Origin: Mortierella alpina
Taxonomy: Eukaryota; Mortierellomycota; Mortierellomycetes; Mortierellales; Mortierellaceae
Assembly (NCBI GenBank): GCA_029449245.1
Contig: JANATF010000013.1
Location: 496,001-560,000, forward strand
Direction of reading: 5' to 3'
DNA: 64,000 nt
The stretch's first letter is position 1, and each line of letters begins with the position of its first letter. The notes below the pieces were generated by a model that made no database searches, had not been told where the DNA came from, and saw only the letters and a program-made list of their open reading frames with translations. This document shows positions 45,618-57,133 of this stretch, piece by piece. The translations under genes and the position numbers were made by a program.

Positions 45618-47449
45618 ATGGTCCGCTCAGCAATCGATCCTATCCGTCCAGGGGCTTCCTTGATCCTCGCCTGGCAGATCAAGCAGAAGCATGTGGTCAT
45701 CATCGGAGGAGGCTTTGTCGCAGCCGGTCGTATGTTTTCCAACACAAGCCTTGTCTCATAGCTATAATTGATTGGGTCCTCTTGTTATTTTCTGGGGGGG
45801 TTCTAACAAAACCGGTTGTCCTACAAACCCCCACAGGTCTAGTCAACGTCTTGGAAGCGGACGCAAGGGTCACCATCATCTGTCCCGAGAACGAAGAGCT
45901 CTCCGAGATGGTAGCGCAGCATCTTGAGGACCATGCAGAGACCACTCGACTGGTGCGACGGCCCTTCCAAGACTCTGATCTCACCACACGCTTTGGAGAA
46001 CATAAAGAGGATTTGTCCGACCAGACGATTGATACCAGAACCACCATCAGCAGCAACAACAACAACAGCAGTAGCACTGGTAGTAGTGACGAGGACGATT
46101 CCCCCCCAGCAGTGGACATGGTTCTCTCGGCAATTGACGACATCCCTCTTTCGACTCATATCTACCACCTTTCCAAAAGACTTCGCATCCCAGTTAATAT
46201 CGCGGATGTGCCCCCACAATGCGATTTCTACTTTTGCTCGACTCATCGGGATAGGAGCCTTCAAGTCGCCGTCTCGACGTCAGGAAAGGGTCCTAAATTG
46301 GCCAACTTGGTGAGGAGGCATATTGCAGAGCATTTGCCTCACAGGGTAGGCGAGGCCATTGATCAGGTCGGGATCTTGAGGGCCAAACTCCGCACCCTCG
46401 CCCCAGGACCCGAAGTCGGCCCCAAGAGAATGCAATGGATGAGTCGAGTGTGTGAACAATGGAAGATGGAAGACCTGGCCACGTTGGATGAGACGGCCAT
46501 GCAAATTGTCTTGGATGGTTTCAAGGATAATCTCGTGTACTCGCATGACCAGGTTCTGGACAAGTTGAAGGCTGCTGCTGCTGCTGCATCGTCCACTGTA
46601 CAAGACCCAAGCAATTCTTCCCAGCAGCAGGACAACAACCTTCTCCTCGCCTCCAACAAGAAGAGCGCAGCTCGATTGATCCTTGTGGGTGCAGGACCCG
46701 GAGACCCTGAGTTGTTGACGCTCAAGGCTGCCCGTCTGTTGGCCTCCGCAGATCTGGTCGTGGCCGATAGACTGATTCCGATGGAGGTCATTGATCTGGC
46801 CAAGGGTGAGGTCCGGATCGCGCCCAAGAAACGGACCGTTCTTCCAATTGAACAACAACAGCCAGAACAGTCTGATCAAGAGTCGTTGCCCAAGACCATA
46901 ACTTCAGATTATATTCAGGACCAGCTCAATGACTGGTGCCTTCAGGGACTCAAGGAGGGAAAGACGGTCGTTCGGTTGAAGCAAGGGGATCCGTTTATTT
47001 TCGGTCGTGGCGCAGAGGAGATCCTCTTCTTTCGCGAACATGGATTCGAGGCAGAGGTCGTGCCCGGCATCTCCTCCGCGCTCTCGGCACCTTTGGCGGC
47101 TAATATCCCGCTGACACATCGTGGGTCGGCGGATCAGGTGGTGATCACGACAGCTCAAGCCAAGGGTGGTGTCCTCCCCGACAACTTCCCGACGTATGAT
47201 GCCAAGAAGACGGTTGTCATTCTGATGGGAGTTGGCAAAGCTCAGGAGATCTCGGACCTGATGCGGTCTGCCAAGCTGGGCTGGCCTGCGGATGTGCCTG
47301 TTGTCATCGTGGAGAATGCGCATTGTGTGAACGAGAGGGCAATGGATGCAACGTTGGAGACTCTGGCACAGGTCGTGGAGGATCAGAAGGCGGTGCCTCC
47401 CTCGGTGTTTGTGGTTGGGTGGGCAGGGAGCGTCCTTAGGAAAGTATAA
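45618..47449 (+). CDS. MET1: Fused siroheme enzyme: Met8-like domain plus Met1 methyltransferase
   Basis: Two exons (45618-45729, 45837-47449) give 574 aa. The N-terminal part (about 20-190) reads as a Met8/CysG NAD-binding domain (HVVIIGGGFVAAG, VTIICPENEEL, IPVNIADVPPQCDFYF), joined across the intron. The C-terminal part (about 310-574) is a uroporphyrinogen-III methyltransferase: LVGAGPGDPELLTLKAARLL, RLKQGDPFIFGRGAEE and VPGISSALSAPLAANIPLTHR. Together they could turn uroporphyrinogen III into precorrin-2 and sirohydrochlorin, and possibly insert iron, giving siroheme for sulfite and nitrite reductases. Yeast keeps Met1 and Met8 apart; the arrangement here is like bacterial CysG. The NAD-binding half has an acidic Asn/Ser insert of about 30 residues, so full Met8 activity is uncertain. 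Confidence 0.9.
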
Positions 47450-47893
47450 GGTCCTATTTTTTCGTCAATATCCATATATCCATCGTGTACGATCTTTTGT
47501 AACAAAAAAATTCATTCATACAAGGAAAAAAAAAATGATCGAGAGGGCCCTTGAGGATCCCCCTACGCTTCGACAGAGAGAACTGGGCTCATTTGGTTTT
47601 CTTTTTCACAATGCCCAAGGCAGTTGTATGCGCCGCGTGTGTGAAGTACAGACGGAGTTTTGATGCGCACTGTTGTGCTACCGTCGATGGCCAGATTGTG
47701 TCTCATTGCCGGTGTAGTGCAAACAGCACATTGGGAAAGTGGCCTGGCCGCCCGGGTACGGGTAAAATGTACATACCTCATCCTCATCGCTTCCCCAATC
47801 CTCATTCACATTCATTCTCCTTCTCACTTCATTCCCAACTTTGTCAGGTCATACCTCAGCTATTTCGTTCTGTGAAATAAAAGGACAAGGAAA
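47450..47893. other. Spacer between siroheme and monooxygenase genes
   Basis: 3' flank of the siroheme gene, then promoter of the monooxygenase gene. Small ORFs without domains. Confidence 0.45.
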
Positions 47894-50062
47894 ATGACAG
47901 CAAAAGAAGCACAGGTCCCTCATGTTATGATTGTTGGTGCTGGGCTAGCGGGCCTACTGATGGGGTTGCTTTTGGACCGCATCAACGTACCTTACAGCAT
48001 CTATGAACGTGCAGCGGAGGTCAAGCCCTTGGGTAAGTAAGCTCATGTTTCAAAAGGCGGAGCAGTTATGAACGCGTCAGGACTTGCTGTACCATTCCGA
48101 TGCAGAAGGCGTGAGTTCTCATAAAATTCCCATCCCCGCCCCAAATCTTAGGTTCGGCAATGTCCCTGAGCGTCAACATTCTCACACTTTTTGATCAGCT
48201 GGGCTTGCTCGACGAAGTAATGAAACTCTCCAAGCCCATGACAGCTCTCGACCTGTACAGCTCTGATATGACAAAGATCGGCGCCATCGGCGTCAAAGAC
48301 TACAAATCCATGTAAAAAGCACACCTGTACCAATCCCATAATCTGGCCTCCTCCCGTTCAGCACGCCGAGCATCATACTGACAACGGGGGTTTTTCTATG
48401 GAATATCTAGTGCAGGGTACCCCGGCATCATCTTTGCACGGCCCGAGTTCTACGAGCTCTTACGATCAAAGATCCCTGCAGACAGGGTCCACATGCGCAA
48501 GAAGATCCTTTCCATTGAGCAGAATCAATTTGGCGTCATGATCCGATGCAGCGACAACACGACTTATCACGGCGACATTCTTGTTGGAGCCGATGGCGCC
48601 TACAGCGGTGTGCGTCAGGCGCTTTACAAGACTCTTGAGAAGAAGAACCAGCTCCCAAAGGCGGACGGCGAGGGCCTCCAGGCCGGTTATCTGGCCATGG
48701 TGGGCGTCAGTACACCCCAGGACCCAGACAAGTATCCAGAGCTGAAGGACGAGACCGCGCACTTTCGGCAGATTGTTGGCGAGCAGCGGATTTCGGTCAG
48801 TTTTTAGTCCGAAAACAATATGAGGAAGGTTGCATGTTTTCGCTCACTGTATCGTATTCGTGTTTACTGATGATATTTTGTTACTTTTGACAATGGAACA
48901 AATATGCCGCTCCACCACCACAGTGGTATGCTGCAACCATCTCTGAAAACCGGATCTGCTGGCGCCTGACCATCCAGCTAGACTCGGGTGACGCTAAAGC
49001 TCAGATGTTCCGCAACTCGGAATGGGGGCCAGAGTCGAATGCCGCGATGATTGAAGAGTTTTACGATCTCGCGTGTCCCTTTGGTGGCAAGATGGGCGAT
49101 CTCATTGATGCGACACCCAAGAACAGGATCTCGCTCGTTTACTATGAGCAGAAGCTGTTCGAGACGTGGTTCGACGGCAGGACATGTCTCATTGGCGACG
49201 GTAGGTGCCTTAGAAAAAGGGGGGTTTGTTTCTCGTGCACAAAGTTGTTTGTCATGGTCGCGCTCTGCGCTTCGGTAGAGATTCGACGAGTAGCTGACCG
49301 CGTCCATTTTTTTTCATCTGCTCGTGCTGTAGCTTGCCACAAGGTATGGTTAAGGCGCGGATATAGTGCTCACAATTTCGAGACAAAAGTGCTGACTTAC
49401 TTGTCCTTTCTTTTGCGATAGATGTTGCCACAAGGTGGTCAAGGTCAGTGTCCCACAGCACCATTATCTCTCTCATTCTCAGTCGCCTACTCTCAAAAAT
49501 ACTCATTCTTTTTATTCTTCGTTGCCTTAGGCGCTATCAATGCGATGCAAGACGCTGTCATCTTGACCAATTGTTTGTACGAGATGGGCGAGCCAACGGT
49601 CGAGAACATCCGGACCGCCTTCCAGACCTACTACAACCACCGCTTCCCGTGGGCCAAAAAGCACGTCGAGACGAGCGATATGTTGATGAAACTCATGTCT
49701 GGCCAGGTAAAACTAACCTCTCCTCTCTATTGCGTCTTTTTGACAACCTAACTAATCTTCGCCTTCCAAATTTTCTCGGACTTTCCTATTGACGTGATGA
49801 TACTGTGTGTTGTATCCGCCAGACATTTTCCGAGCGCTTGATGCGAAACATCATGTTCAACTACCTCCCAAGCTGGGTGGCAAGCCGGCACTTTATCAAA
49901 GCGGCGGCCTATCGTCCACAGGCGTCGTTTTTGCCTCAGGTCCCACCTCGCGGAACAGGGGAGGTCCTGCCACAGATGCCATCCAAGCGCTATTCAGCTG
50001 AGCAAGAAAAGGCCAAACAAGATCAGGATGCCGCGTCTTCTGGGTCAGCGACTGCAGTATAG
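47894..50062 (+). CDS. FAD-dependent aromatic-type monooxygenase
   Basis: Eight exons (47894-48032, 48152-48311, 48411-48795, 48924-49200, 49333-49343, 49422-49443, 49531-49706, 49823-50062) give 469 aa. All three flavoprotein-hydroxylase motifs are present: GAGLAG (about 15-20), GADGAYSGVR, and the GD motif. That last motif is assembled from exons of 11 and 22 nt as LIGDACHKMLPQGGQGAINAMQDA. The family (PHBH/UbiH/salicylate-hydroxylase-like) uses NAD(P)H and O2 to hydroxylate aromatic or polyketide substrates. The C-terminus is polar and there is no membrane anchor. No biosynthetic partner lies nearby, so a catabolic or standalone role is as likely as secondary metabolism. Confidence 0.9.
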
Positions 50063-50250
50063 AAGAACGCGAGTCCAAACCAAACCAACTCAAAAACTAG
50101 CCACTGGCTATATGCGCCGCCGCACACCATGCATGGTTGCATGCTCATATCCACGGCAGCTTCATCTAAAAAGCCAATTATTTTCTTTTGTATTTACAAG
50201 CATAAAGTGTCGCTATTTTGATCGTTTTTGTACTGTGCTGCAAAAGATCC

Positions 50251-53220
50251 TTAGGTGCCTTTGCTAGGTGTCGATCCATGCGCTTGCAAAAGATGGCTTT
50301 TGAGTCCATTAATGTTGGTATATCCTTTGCCGCACCCAGGTACCAGACACTTGTAGGGCTTGTCCGATTGATCGTCCGACTTTTTGTTTTGCTTCTGCTT
50401 CACAGCCTGGGGCCTCACTTCGCCCTGCGCCGGCGCCGGCAAAATGGTCGCTCCAGGCATTATCGATAAAGATCGTGTGCCATTAGCAGCGAGTCCCGCT
50501 AATGATCTAATCGCGGTTGTCGTGCCTTTCGTGGAGGTTTCCACACGGTCCAATACTGACGCTGGAGGAGGTCCCTTGGCAATGGCGGGTTTGATGGTCC
50601 GGGTATGGTTCAGCCCAGAATGGTCGTGCCGGACGTGAGCCTTCAACGCAGTGTTGCTCCCATAAGATTTAGGACAATCCACGACCATGCACGGGAACTT
50701 TTTGAGGACGACCGCCTTCCCTGTGGTGCCTCCCATCATGGATATGAGCGGCTGTGGATGATTGAAACCCATGGCACCGATTCGAGGACTAGCGTTGGCA
50801 GACGTAGACGGGGTCGGAGTCGAAGCCATTGCGGTTAGCGACGGGTCATTCGCGCTGATGTTGATATGACTTCCAAAATGGATCCTGTTGTTGAAGGACC
50901 CTGCTGAACTACCGCAGTCGTTCAGAGCATCAGACACATGATGAGCAAAGAGCAGCTCGTTCATTGAAAGCATTTCAAGCTCCTGTGCTGCAGAGTGGGC
51001 TGTGCCAGCATTGTCCGAGTTGGTCGCCGTATCGCCAAGACTCAAAGCTCCATGATCGTGCGTAAGGTTGTCAAAATGAGATCGCATTTGCGCCTCGTCC
51101 TGGTGTAGTATGCTGTTGACAGTGGTGATGTCCATGGGCGATGCGCTCTCTGAGGCCAGATAGGCCATGTCCATGTCAACATCATCAAAACCATTCTCTG
51201 GAATTGAGATTGAATCCGTAACAAAGGTCGTGTCGTTGCTCGACATGGTCAATGACTGACGGCCATGATGGTTGGCCATATGAGCATTCAGTATGCTAAT
51301 GACGTGGAAACTCTGTCCGCATCCAAGTTCTGGGCACAGCAGTGGTGTGAGCGACTGAGAATGCGATGGGAGCGGGTGCGAGATATCAAGGGTCATGGGT
51401 GAGCCCGACAAGGCTGATTCATCCGGCCGCTCTGGGGTATGTGGGATGTTGAAGGCTTGATGTGTTACCAAAGGTGGTGTGATTGGTGGTGGAAAGAGAG
51501 ACTGAATCTCGGCCGGTGTTGGAAACGGGGCTGAAAGCGTCGTACTGGAGGGGTTGATAAAGGGTCCAACAAATGAGCCGACAGTGACCTCCGATGCCGA
51601 TACTGAACCTGAGGACATGTTTGACGTTGAACTAGTTGTCTGCTGGCCTTCCTGCTGCGTATTCCCATGTCCAGTGTGCCCCGAGCGTCCTGGAGTGTTC
51701 TTGGCATGTGTGATATGGTACTGCAGCCCGTTGATGTTCTTGTATCGCTTCCGTTCCTCGCATCCAGGCATTGTACACCTGAATGGTTTCAAAACTGTTG
51801 TCCCATGATGTGACGCCTTGAAGTGGTAAAACAGCAGCGAAGGGGAGGAGCTCTCAAAGTTGCAATCCGGGATCGCGCAGCCATAGGGTTTCTCCTCTTC
51901 GTGACTTGAATCGTCCTTGCTCTCGTCCTTGTCTGGATCCGTGTTTCCAGAGTCACCACTGTCTTCCAGACCATCAAAGTCTTCATCCAAGATGGGATCT
52001 CGTGGGGGTACATCGTCCGAGGGCGAAGAAGTTCCAGCGCTTTCCGACAACATTGTCGATGCCTCCTCTGACGGTGATCCCACGTTCGAGTCTGGTGTGT
52101 GGGGTTCATGCTGTCCTTGCTTATTGTCCAATTGATTACGCCGCCGCTTGCTGGCCCTCTGCATATGATTGAGGCTTCTCTGGATCTTTCGCCAACGATT
52201 CCGACAATGCAAACCGGGTCGACCTGGGAACGACAATGCGATCTTTTGCCACTGACTGCCAAACTCTTCAAATTTCTGCAGCAGGACCACATCGTCCTGC
52301 GGCGTCCAAGCGGCACGGTCGATCTCTGGGTCCAGACTCTCCCGCCAGCGCTTTGCACACTGGTCGTCCGTTCGTCCCTGGATGCGCTCAGCAATTTTGC
52401 TCCACTGTCCCTTGAACTTTTCTACGCCGGTCCTCAGTAGTTCATCCTCCTCCTCTGTCCATGCACCCTTTTTCAAACTCGGGTCCAACGAGTGGAACCA
52501 CCGCTTTCTACAGTTTTTGTTGGTCCTTCCCGGCACACATGCTGCGATCTTTGCCCATTTCTCGGTTTTGTCGCCATAGAGTTGCACTGCCGCCCGCAGA
52601 TATTCGTCTTCCTCTGGTGTCCAAACAATGCGCTCGCCGCGATCCCGCTTCCGCGGCGTATTCTGGTCCTCTGCTGCAAGCAGGTCGTCCATGTGTGTGT
52701 CGCCCGTGAGCCCAAGGGAGAGCATGTTGTCGGGGAAGGTGGCGCTGAAGATGGCAGGCACCTAGAGTCGATTATAGCGTCATTGAACACAAACGCAAGC
52801 TAGTGCATTAGTCAAGTTGCCCGCAGTGACCCTGGAGGAACCCGGGAGGACATACGAGGCACGAAGAGTGGAAAGAAGGCAACCTACGTGGTGATCCTTC
52901 AAGTCGTCATGTGAGGACAAGAACGAGAACTGATACCGTCCAAGACATGGAGTGCCGAGAGTCAGAGAAAAAAAAATAGTGTCAGCAGTGCGAGGCGCAC
53001 GGCAACGGCGGTCGATATTTCCTCGCTTGCAGGCGCAAGAGCAAGAGGAATGAACATTTTTAAGGAAACAAGGAGGTGCGATGCTTACGTCGAAAGTGGG
53101 CGATTGGGGTGCGAAATGTGCAAAGGACTCCAATCCAGTCGGGGACCCGCAGCCGTCCGTCTGATCGACACAGTAGCCCAGACGAAATGAGGAATTAAGG
53201 AGGGGTGGGGGGGTAATCAT
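50251..53220 (-). CDS. Three-repeat Myb protein with C2H2 zinc fingers
   Basis: Two exons (53220-53089, 52761-50251) give about 880 aa. The large frame starts at an acceptor rather than at an ATG, and the upstream exon fits by phase and has a GTAAGC donor. After a nuclear-like basic stretch come three SANT/Myb repeats: WTPEEDEYLRAAV, WTEEEDELLRTGV and WTPQDDVVLLQKF, each with the conserved spaced aromatic residues. Further on are at least five C2H2-like fingers (C-x4-C with H-x3-4-H, such as CAIPDCNFESS, CTMPGCEERKR, CLVPGCGKGYTNINGLKSH), two near the centre and three towards the C-terminus, the last at the very end. The Myb half resembles Bas1/c-Myb; the finger consensus resembles Sfp1. It is probably a sequence-specific transcription factor. 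The true N-terminus is uncertain. Confidence 0.85.
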
Positions 53221-53976
53221 TAGTTGGTTTTGAACTGCATCCACTCGCAGCGAACATCACGAAAACAAAAGCACCCCAGTGGCCATGGTTACCATGTTCA
53301 CTGCGATCGAGGTCCACGACGACGCCGCGGCTGCTTGAGAGGTCGACGTTGGAATTTTGGTGATTGTGTGTTTGCGTGTAAAGGCTGGGGTAGGAAAGAA
53401 GCGCGGTCTGTTGTTAGAAAGGCGCTGTCTCGTGTCCTTTTGCGTTCTATTGCAACGAGCCAGGAGAGAGAGAGAGCGGGAACGGGCGGGCGAGGAGAGG
53501 AGAGGAGAGGCAGGGAAGGGAAGGTAAGGAAGGAAGGAAGGAAGGACCAAAGGAGCACAAGGACTAGGGAAGCAAAGCAGCAGCAACTGTGCTGGCCACC
53601 CCCCGTAAGAGTCACTCACCCTGCTGCCCTGTCACTGGCTGCGAGAGAGCTCAGTTTCTGGTGTGGAGCACTTTGTAGCGCTCGGCAAGAGCGATGGGGA
53701 GGAGCGAGAGGCACAAGTGATTGGCAAGAGTGATCGGCAGGAGTGATCGGGAGGCGTAATCGGCAAAGGGCGATTGGCGGGAGTGGGGGACGATGGGGCG
53801 CAATGCAGCAGAGTGGAGAGGAGAGAGACAGAGAGTAGCTCAGAGTGGCAGCGAGGAAACAAATACAAAAAAAAAGAAACAGAGGCCAGGCGGGCGTGGG
53901 CCACACAGCACGCGGCGATATGGCGCGAGCTGAAAATGAGACTGCAATCTCAGATGTGTTCGTGTATCCTTTGGAC

Positions 53977-53986
53977 GGGGGGGGGG
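53977..53986. repeat. G10 homopolymer tract
   Basis: Run of ten G on the plus strand, 61 nt before a C15 tract. Confidence 0.9.
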
Positions 53987-54047
53987 TCACGCATGCCATC
54001 CCCATGGCAATGGTGTCCGTGTGTCCAAGTGTCTGCGTGCGCGATCG

Positions 54048-54062
54048 CCCCCCCCCCCCCCC
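54048..54062. repeat. C15 homopolymer tract
   Basis: Run of fifteen C on the plus strand, complementary to the G10 tract upstream. Confidence 0.9.
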
Positions 54063-54557
54063 GCTCTCCCCGGCACCGCATTCTTTGCACAACCCACGCT
54101 CACGCTCCCACACGTACCCCTCGCCCCTTGCATTCGCTTGGCCAGATTTAGCAGCAAACACATGTCGCTTCACATAGCTTCCTGTCGTGTCTGGTCGCAG
54201 GCGCAAGTACTCCTGCATCACGTACTACGACATGCAGTTTACTACTGTATGTGCAACCAGCACATTAGCACTGAGGAAACCACATGGTAGCCATGCAAGT
54301 CCCCGTGCGCAAACAGCTTGCTCCAAAAAGTGAGCCGTGTTAGTACACTCCTCTCACTGCCCAAACACCAATTGACGCGCCCGCTCATCCTCACCCCAAT
54401 TCTCGACAACAACAAACAACCCTTGTATGTTGTCACCCCTTATTCTTCTCCTCTCACCCTCCCTCGCCCCTCTGACTCCCGTCCCATTCACGTATACGAA
54501 TCCACCCACGCGTGCCCTTTCCTTTTTTTCCCACTCTCAATTGACACCGCCTCGCTA

Positions 54558-54564
<7 letters not shown>

Positions 54565-54592
<28 letters not shown>
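54565..54592. repeat. CT dinucleotide microsatellite
   Basis: Fourteen CT units in the leader of the CBM gene. Confidence 0.95.
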
Positions 54593-54595
<3 letters not shown>

Positions 54596-54704
54596 CACCC
54601 ATGGAATGATCGGTTGCCAGTCTGTCCACCTTTCTTCACCTTCTCTCCACTCTCAACCACCTCTTCCTTCCAAGCCCGCACCCTGCCCCACCAACTCTAC
54701 CGAC

Positions 54705-55737
54705 ATGAGCACCGCCAAAAAGACTCCACCTGCTGCCAAAGCCAGTGCCTTAAATCCACCTGCAAAGACAATGAAGACTTCATCGCCAGCCTTGGCACCC
54801 AACGCCATCGCCCCTGGATTAGCAGCACCTGCTCAGGCCCCCAACAACGCAAAGTCCAATCGACCCGTCCAGTCCTCCGCTGTGGCACAACAAAAGACCC
54901 AGCCTGCGAAACCGGCCGTCAGCAAGATCCACGATCCTGCTGTCAACAAGAACCTCGAGGCCACTTTGACGCCACAACTGGGGGATGCGGTTAAGGAAAA
55001 GAAGGAGAACGTTAACGCGACGACGACGACGACGCCCGAATACGTGCCCCATCGGGTTCGTGCTCTCGTTATTGAATAATGGATCGACAACCTTATCTGT
55101 AGGCTGGTGATTAAGAAAATCAAAAACTGACGCGTCGCATCATAATTTATATCTCATAGTTCCAATGGAGAAAAGGCGGCGCGAATGTCATGGTTACCGG
55201 TACCTTTGACGACTGGCAGCGTAAGTTTCTAATGAGGACAATGAGGATTCAGTCCGGGGGTGGAGAAGAATGTTATTGTTATTCCTTGGCCATGATCGTT
55301 TCATTATTTTTTTTGTTGGGGCAAAAAAGAGAAAGAGGAAAGAAAAAAAAAAGAGTCCGAGTGCCAGGGGCATTCAATCCTCTCGCACAGTCCATGTGGT
55401 TATCGACTAACCAAAACAAAAAAACTTGCCTGTCCTGTATCACCGAATAGAATCGATCAAGCTAAAGCCCACGCCCGGGGACCACTTGGAGGCCGTTGTG
55501 AATTTGGACCGGTCAAGGAAGATTGTAAGTTGAATATCGACCATGCATCATCTCGCATTGCATCAAGGGTTAGGGTGTTTCTCTAATGCAAGATAAAAAA
55601 AACCTCCCAACAACACTACATCTACATAGCTTTTCAAGTTCGTCGTCGATGGCCATTGGCTCTGTTCAGATGAATTTGCGACAGAGTCTGACCCCAATGG
55701 CAATCAAAACAACATTCTTCCTCCGATCAAAGTGTAG
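54705..55737 (+). CDS. AMPK1-type carbohydrate-binding protein (Crp1/Mdg1-like)
   Basis: Four exons (54705-55055, 55160-55220, 55451-55524, 55630-55737) give 197 aa. Residues about 118-197 form an AMPK1/CBM48 glycogen-binding domain: FQWRKGGANVMVTGTFDDWQ, then SIKLKPTPGDHLEAVVNLD, then LFKFVVDGHWLCSDEF and the NNILPP end. This is the domain of yeast Crp1 and Mdg1 (cruciform-binding and pheromone-pathway proteins) and of AMPK beta subunits. The N-terminal 117 residues are Ala/Pro/Lys-rich and disordered. It lacks the C-terminal domain of AMPK beta, so it is not a SNF1 beta subunit. The first donor is GTTCGT, weaker than others here but required for phase. Confidence 0.87.
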
Positions 55738-55846
55738 TTCACTTAGGATCGCAAATCGTTTGAGGTTGATTTTTGATCTATGCGCTTTTATTGCGCGATG
55801 GGGAGGGGAGGGTTTCTGTATATACATGAGAAGATGTCAAGTTGCA

Positions 55847-56134
55847 TTAAACCTTGCGTTCGGCCTTTCCACGAGCGGAATTGAGGTGTCCCTCTGCTTC
55901 CATCGACTTGTTTCCTGTTGCACTGCCAACGGTCTTTTGTGCTACGCCCTTGACATCATGAGCAACTCCCTTGGCTTGCTGCTCTGCGCGAGCGGCGAGG
56001 TTGGAGGCTTGGGCTTCGGCTTGCTGGATCTTGCCCGAGGCTTGCATGGACTCGTTGCCGAGGGCTGAGCCGACAGTCTTTTTGGCGCCGCCGAGGGCGG
56101 ATTTGACAGAGTTGGCAATTCTTGAGGTAGACAT
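55847..56134 (-). CDS. CsbD-like stress protein
   Basis: Single exon, 95 aa, with no hydrophobic segment. It has two CsbD-like units (KKTVGSALGNESMQASGKIQQ and QKTVGSATGNKSMEAEGHLN) joined by an Ala/Gln helix. CsbD-family proteins are small, hydrophilic and stress-induced in bacteria and fungi, and their biochemical role is poorly known. It is convergent with the CBM gene (109 bp between stops). A TATAAAT-like element lies about 86-92 nt upstream of the ATG, typical of an inducible fungal gene. Confidence 0.88.
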   Translation of the reverse strand: MSTSRIANSVKSALGGAKKTVGSALGNESMQASGKIQQAEAQASNLAARAEQQAKGVAHDVKGVAQKTVGSATGNKSMEAEGHLNSARGKAERKV

Positions 56135-57133
56135 GATGTGCTTTTGATTAGGAGTGGAGGGGTGTTGGCGGTGATATGAAGATTGATGTTTTTCAAGAAA
56201 AGACGCCTCTCTTCTGCCATTTATATGGAGTTCACGGCTGGCCAGTTAGCCATGATGATGGTGAGATGTCATCGATGGAATCGGGAAATCGCATTCCAGC
56301 GCACCCCGTCGCATAACGGAAGAGAAAAAAGGCGCGACCAATTAGAAAAAAAACTTGCGCGCGTCAATATGACATCAAAGCACACTCAAGTCAACTTAGT
56401 CATTTGCGGGCTTTCCGTAGTGAGTTGGGGCCAGCTCAAGCACAACAGTCCGGCTGTTCAAAGAAGAGTTTGGCCAGAATGCCTATATTATTACTGGACA
56501 TATGAAAACATCAACCTGTGTGGTCTCTACGGAGGAGACCAACACGATACTGAGCATAGCTCTTCAACAGCCTCGTGCCGATATGCACGACGAAGACTGT
56601 CCTTCAGGCCTCGCATTATTTTTCAATGCTTCAAGGACACCCTTATCGGCATTCGTCTCCTCTGGCGAGAACTCAACAATCTCCAAAAAATAGCCAACAA
56701 ATGGCTAGTCTCTTCAGGGCTTGCAACGCACGAGGCAAGGCCTCAGGGGGAAGCGCTGTCGGCTCAAGCACATAGCATATTTAGCCGTAGTCTGGGTGTC
56801 CTTGTTGAACGTGGGGAGGTGTGCTGCTACACAACACAAAGATTTTTGCTTTAATATTTCCAGGAACCGGCACCTCTGAAAAGGCGTGCTTGCTTTGCCT
56901 TGAGCTGCAATAAGCTTGAAACAGTCAGGAACGACCAACAATACTCCTCACTTTCCCACCACCCCCGCATCTCTTTACTCACCCAGCAAGCCGTCTCGTC
57001 TTGTCCCCTTTCCCATCAACTCGACCTTCAACAGCACTCCAACAAAAGGACACATCTCCACCCAACAGCACAGGAACGACTACCCCCCAGCCCTAATCTC
57101 GGCCCTAATCTCACATCTGCCACACATCGAACA
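56135..57133. other. Divergent spacer before HAP5 with old coding-like traces
   Basis: Promoters of the CsbD-like gene and of HAP5. A minus-strand frame around 56575-56700 stays open with coding-like composition but has no start or recognisable domain, possibly a relic. The last 200 bp are a C/A-rich leader. Confidence 0.4.

Larger units (their letters stand above)
53221..54704. other. Divergent promoter region rich in simple sequence
   Basis: About 1.5 kb between the Myb-finger gene and the CBM gene. It holds purine-rich runs (about 53460-53600), a G10 tract (53977-53986), a C15 tract (54048-54062) and a CT microsatellite. The 201-codon minus-strand ORF (53616-54221) is low-complexity and not supported. 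Confidence 0.5.

Noticed and set aside
53616-54221. 201-codon minus-strand ORF in the Myb/CBM spacer
   Set aside because: Composition follows low-complexity Ser/Pro/Leu sequence and homopolymers; no domain or initiation support.
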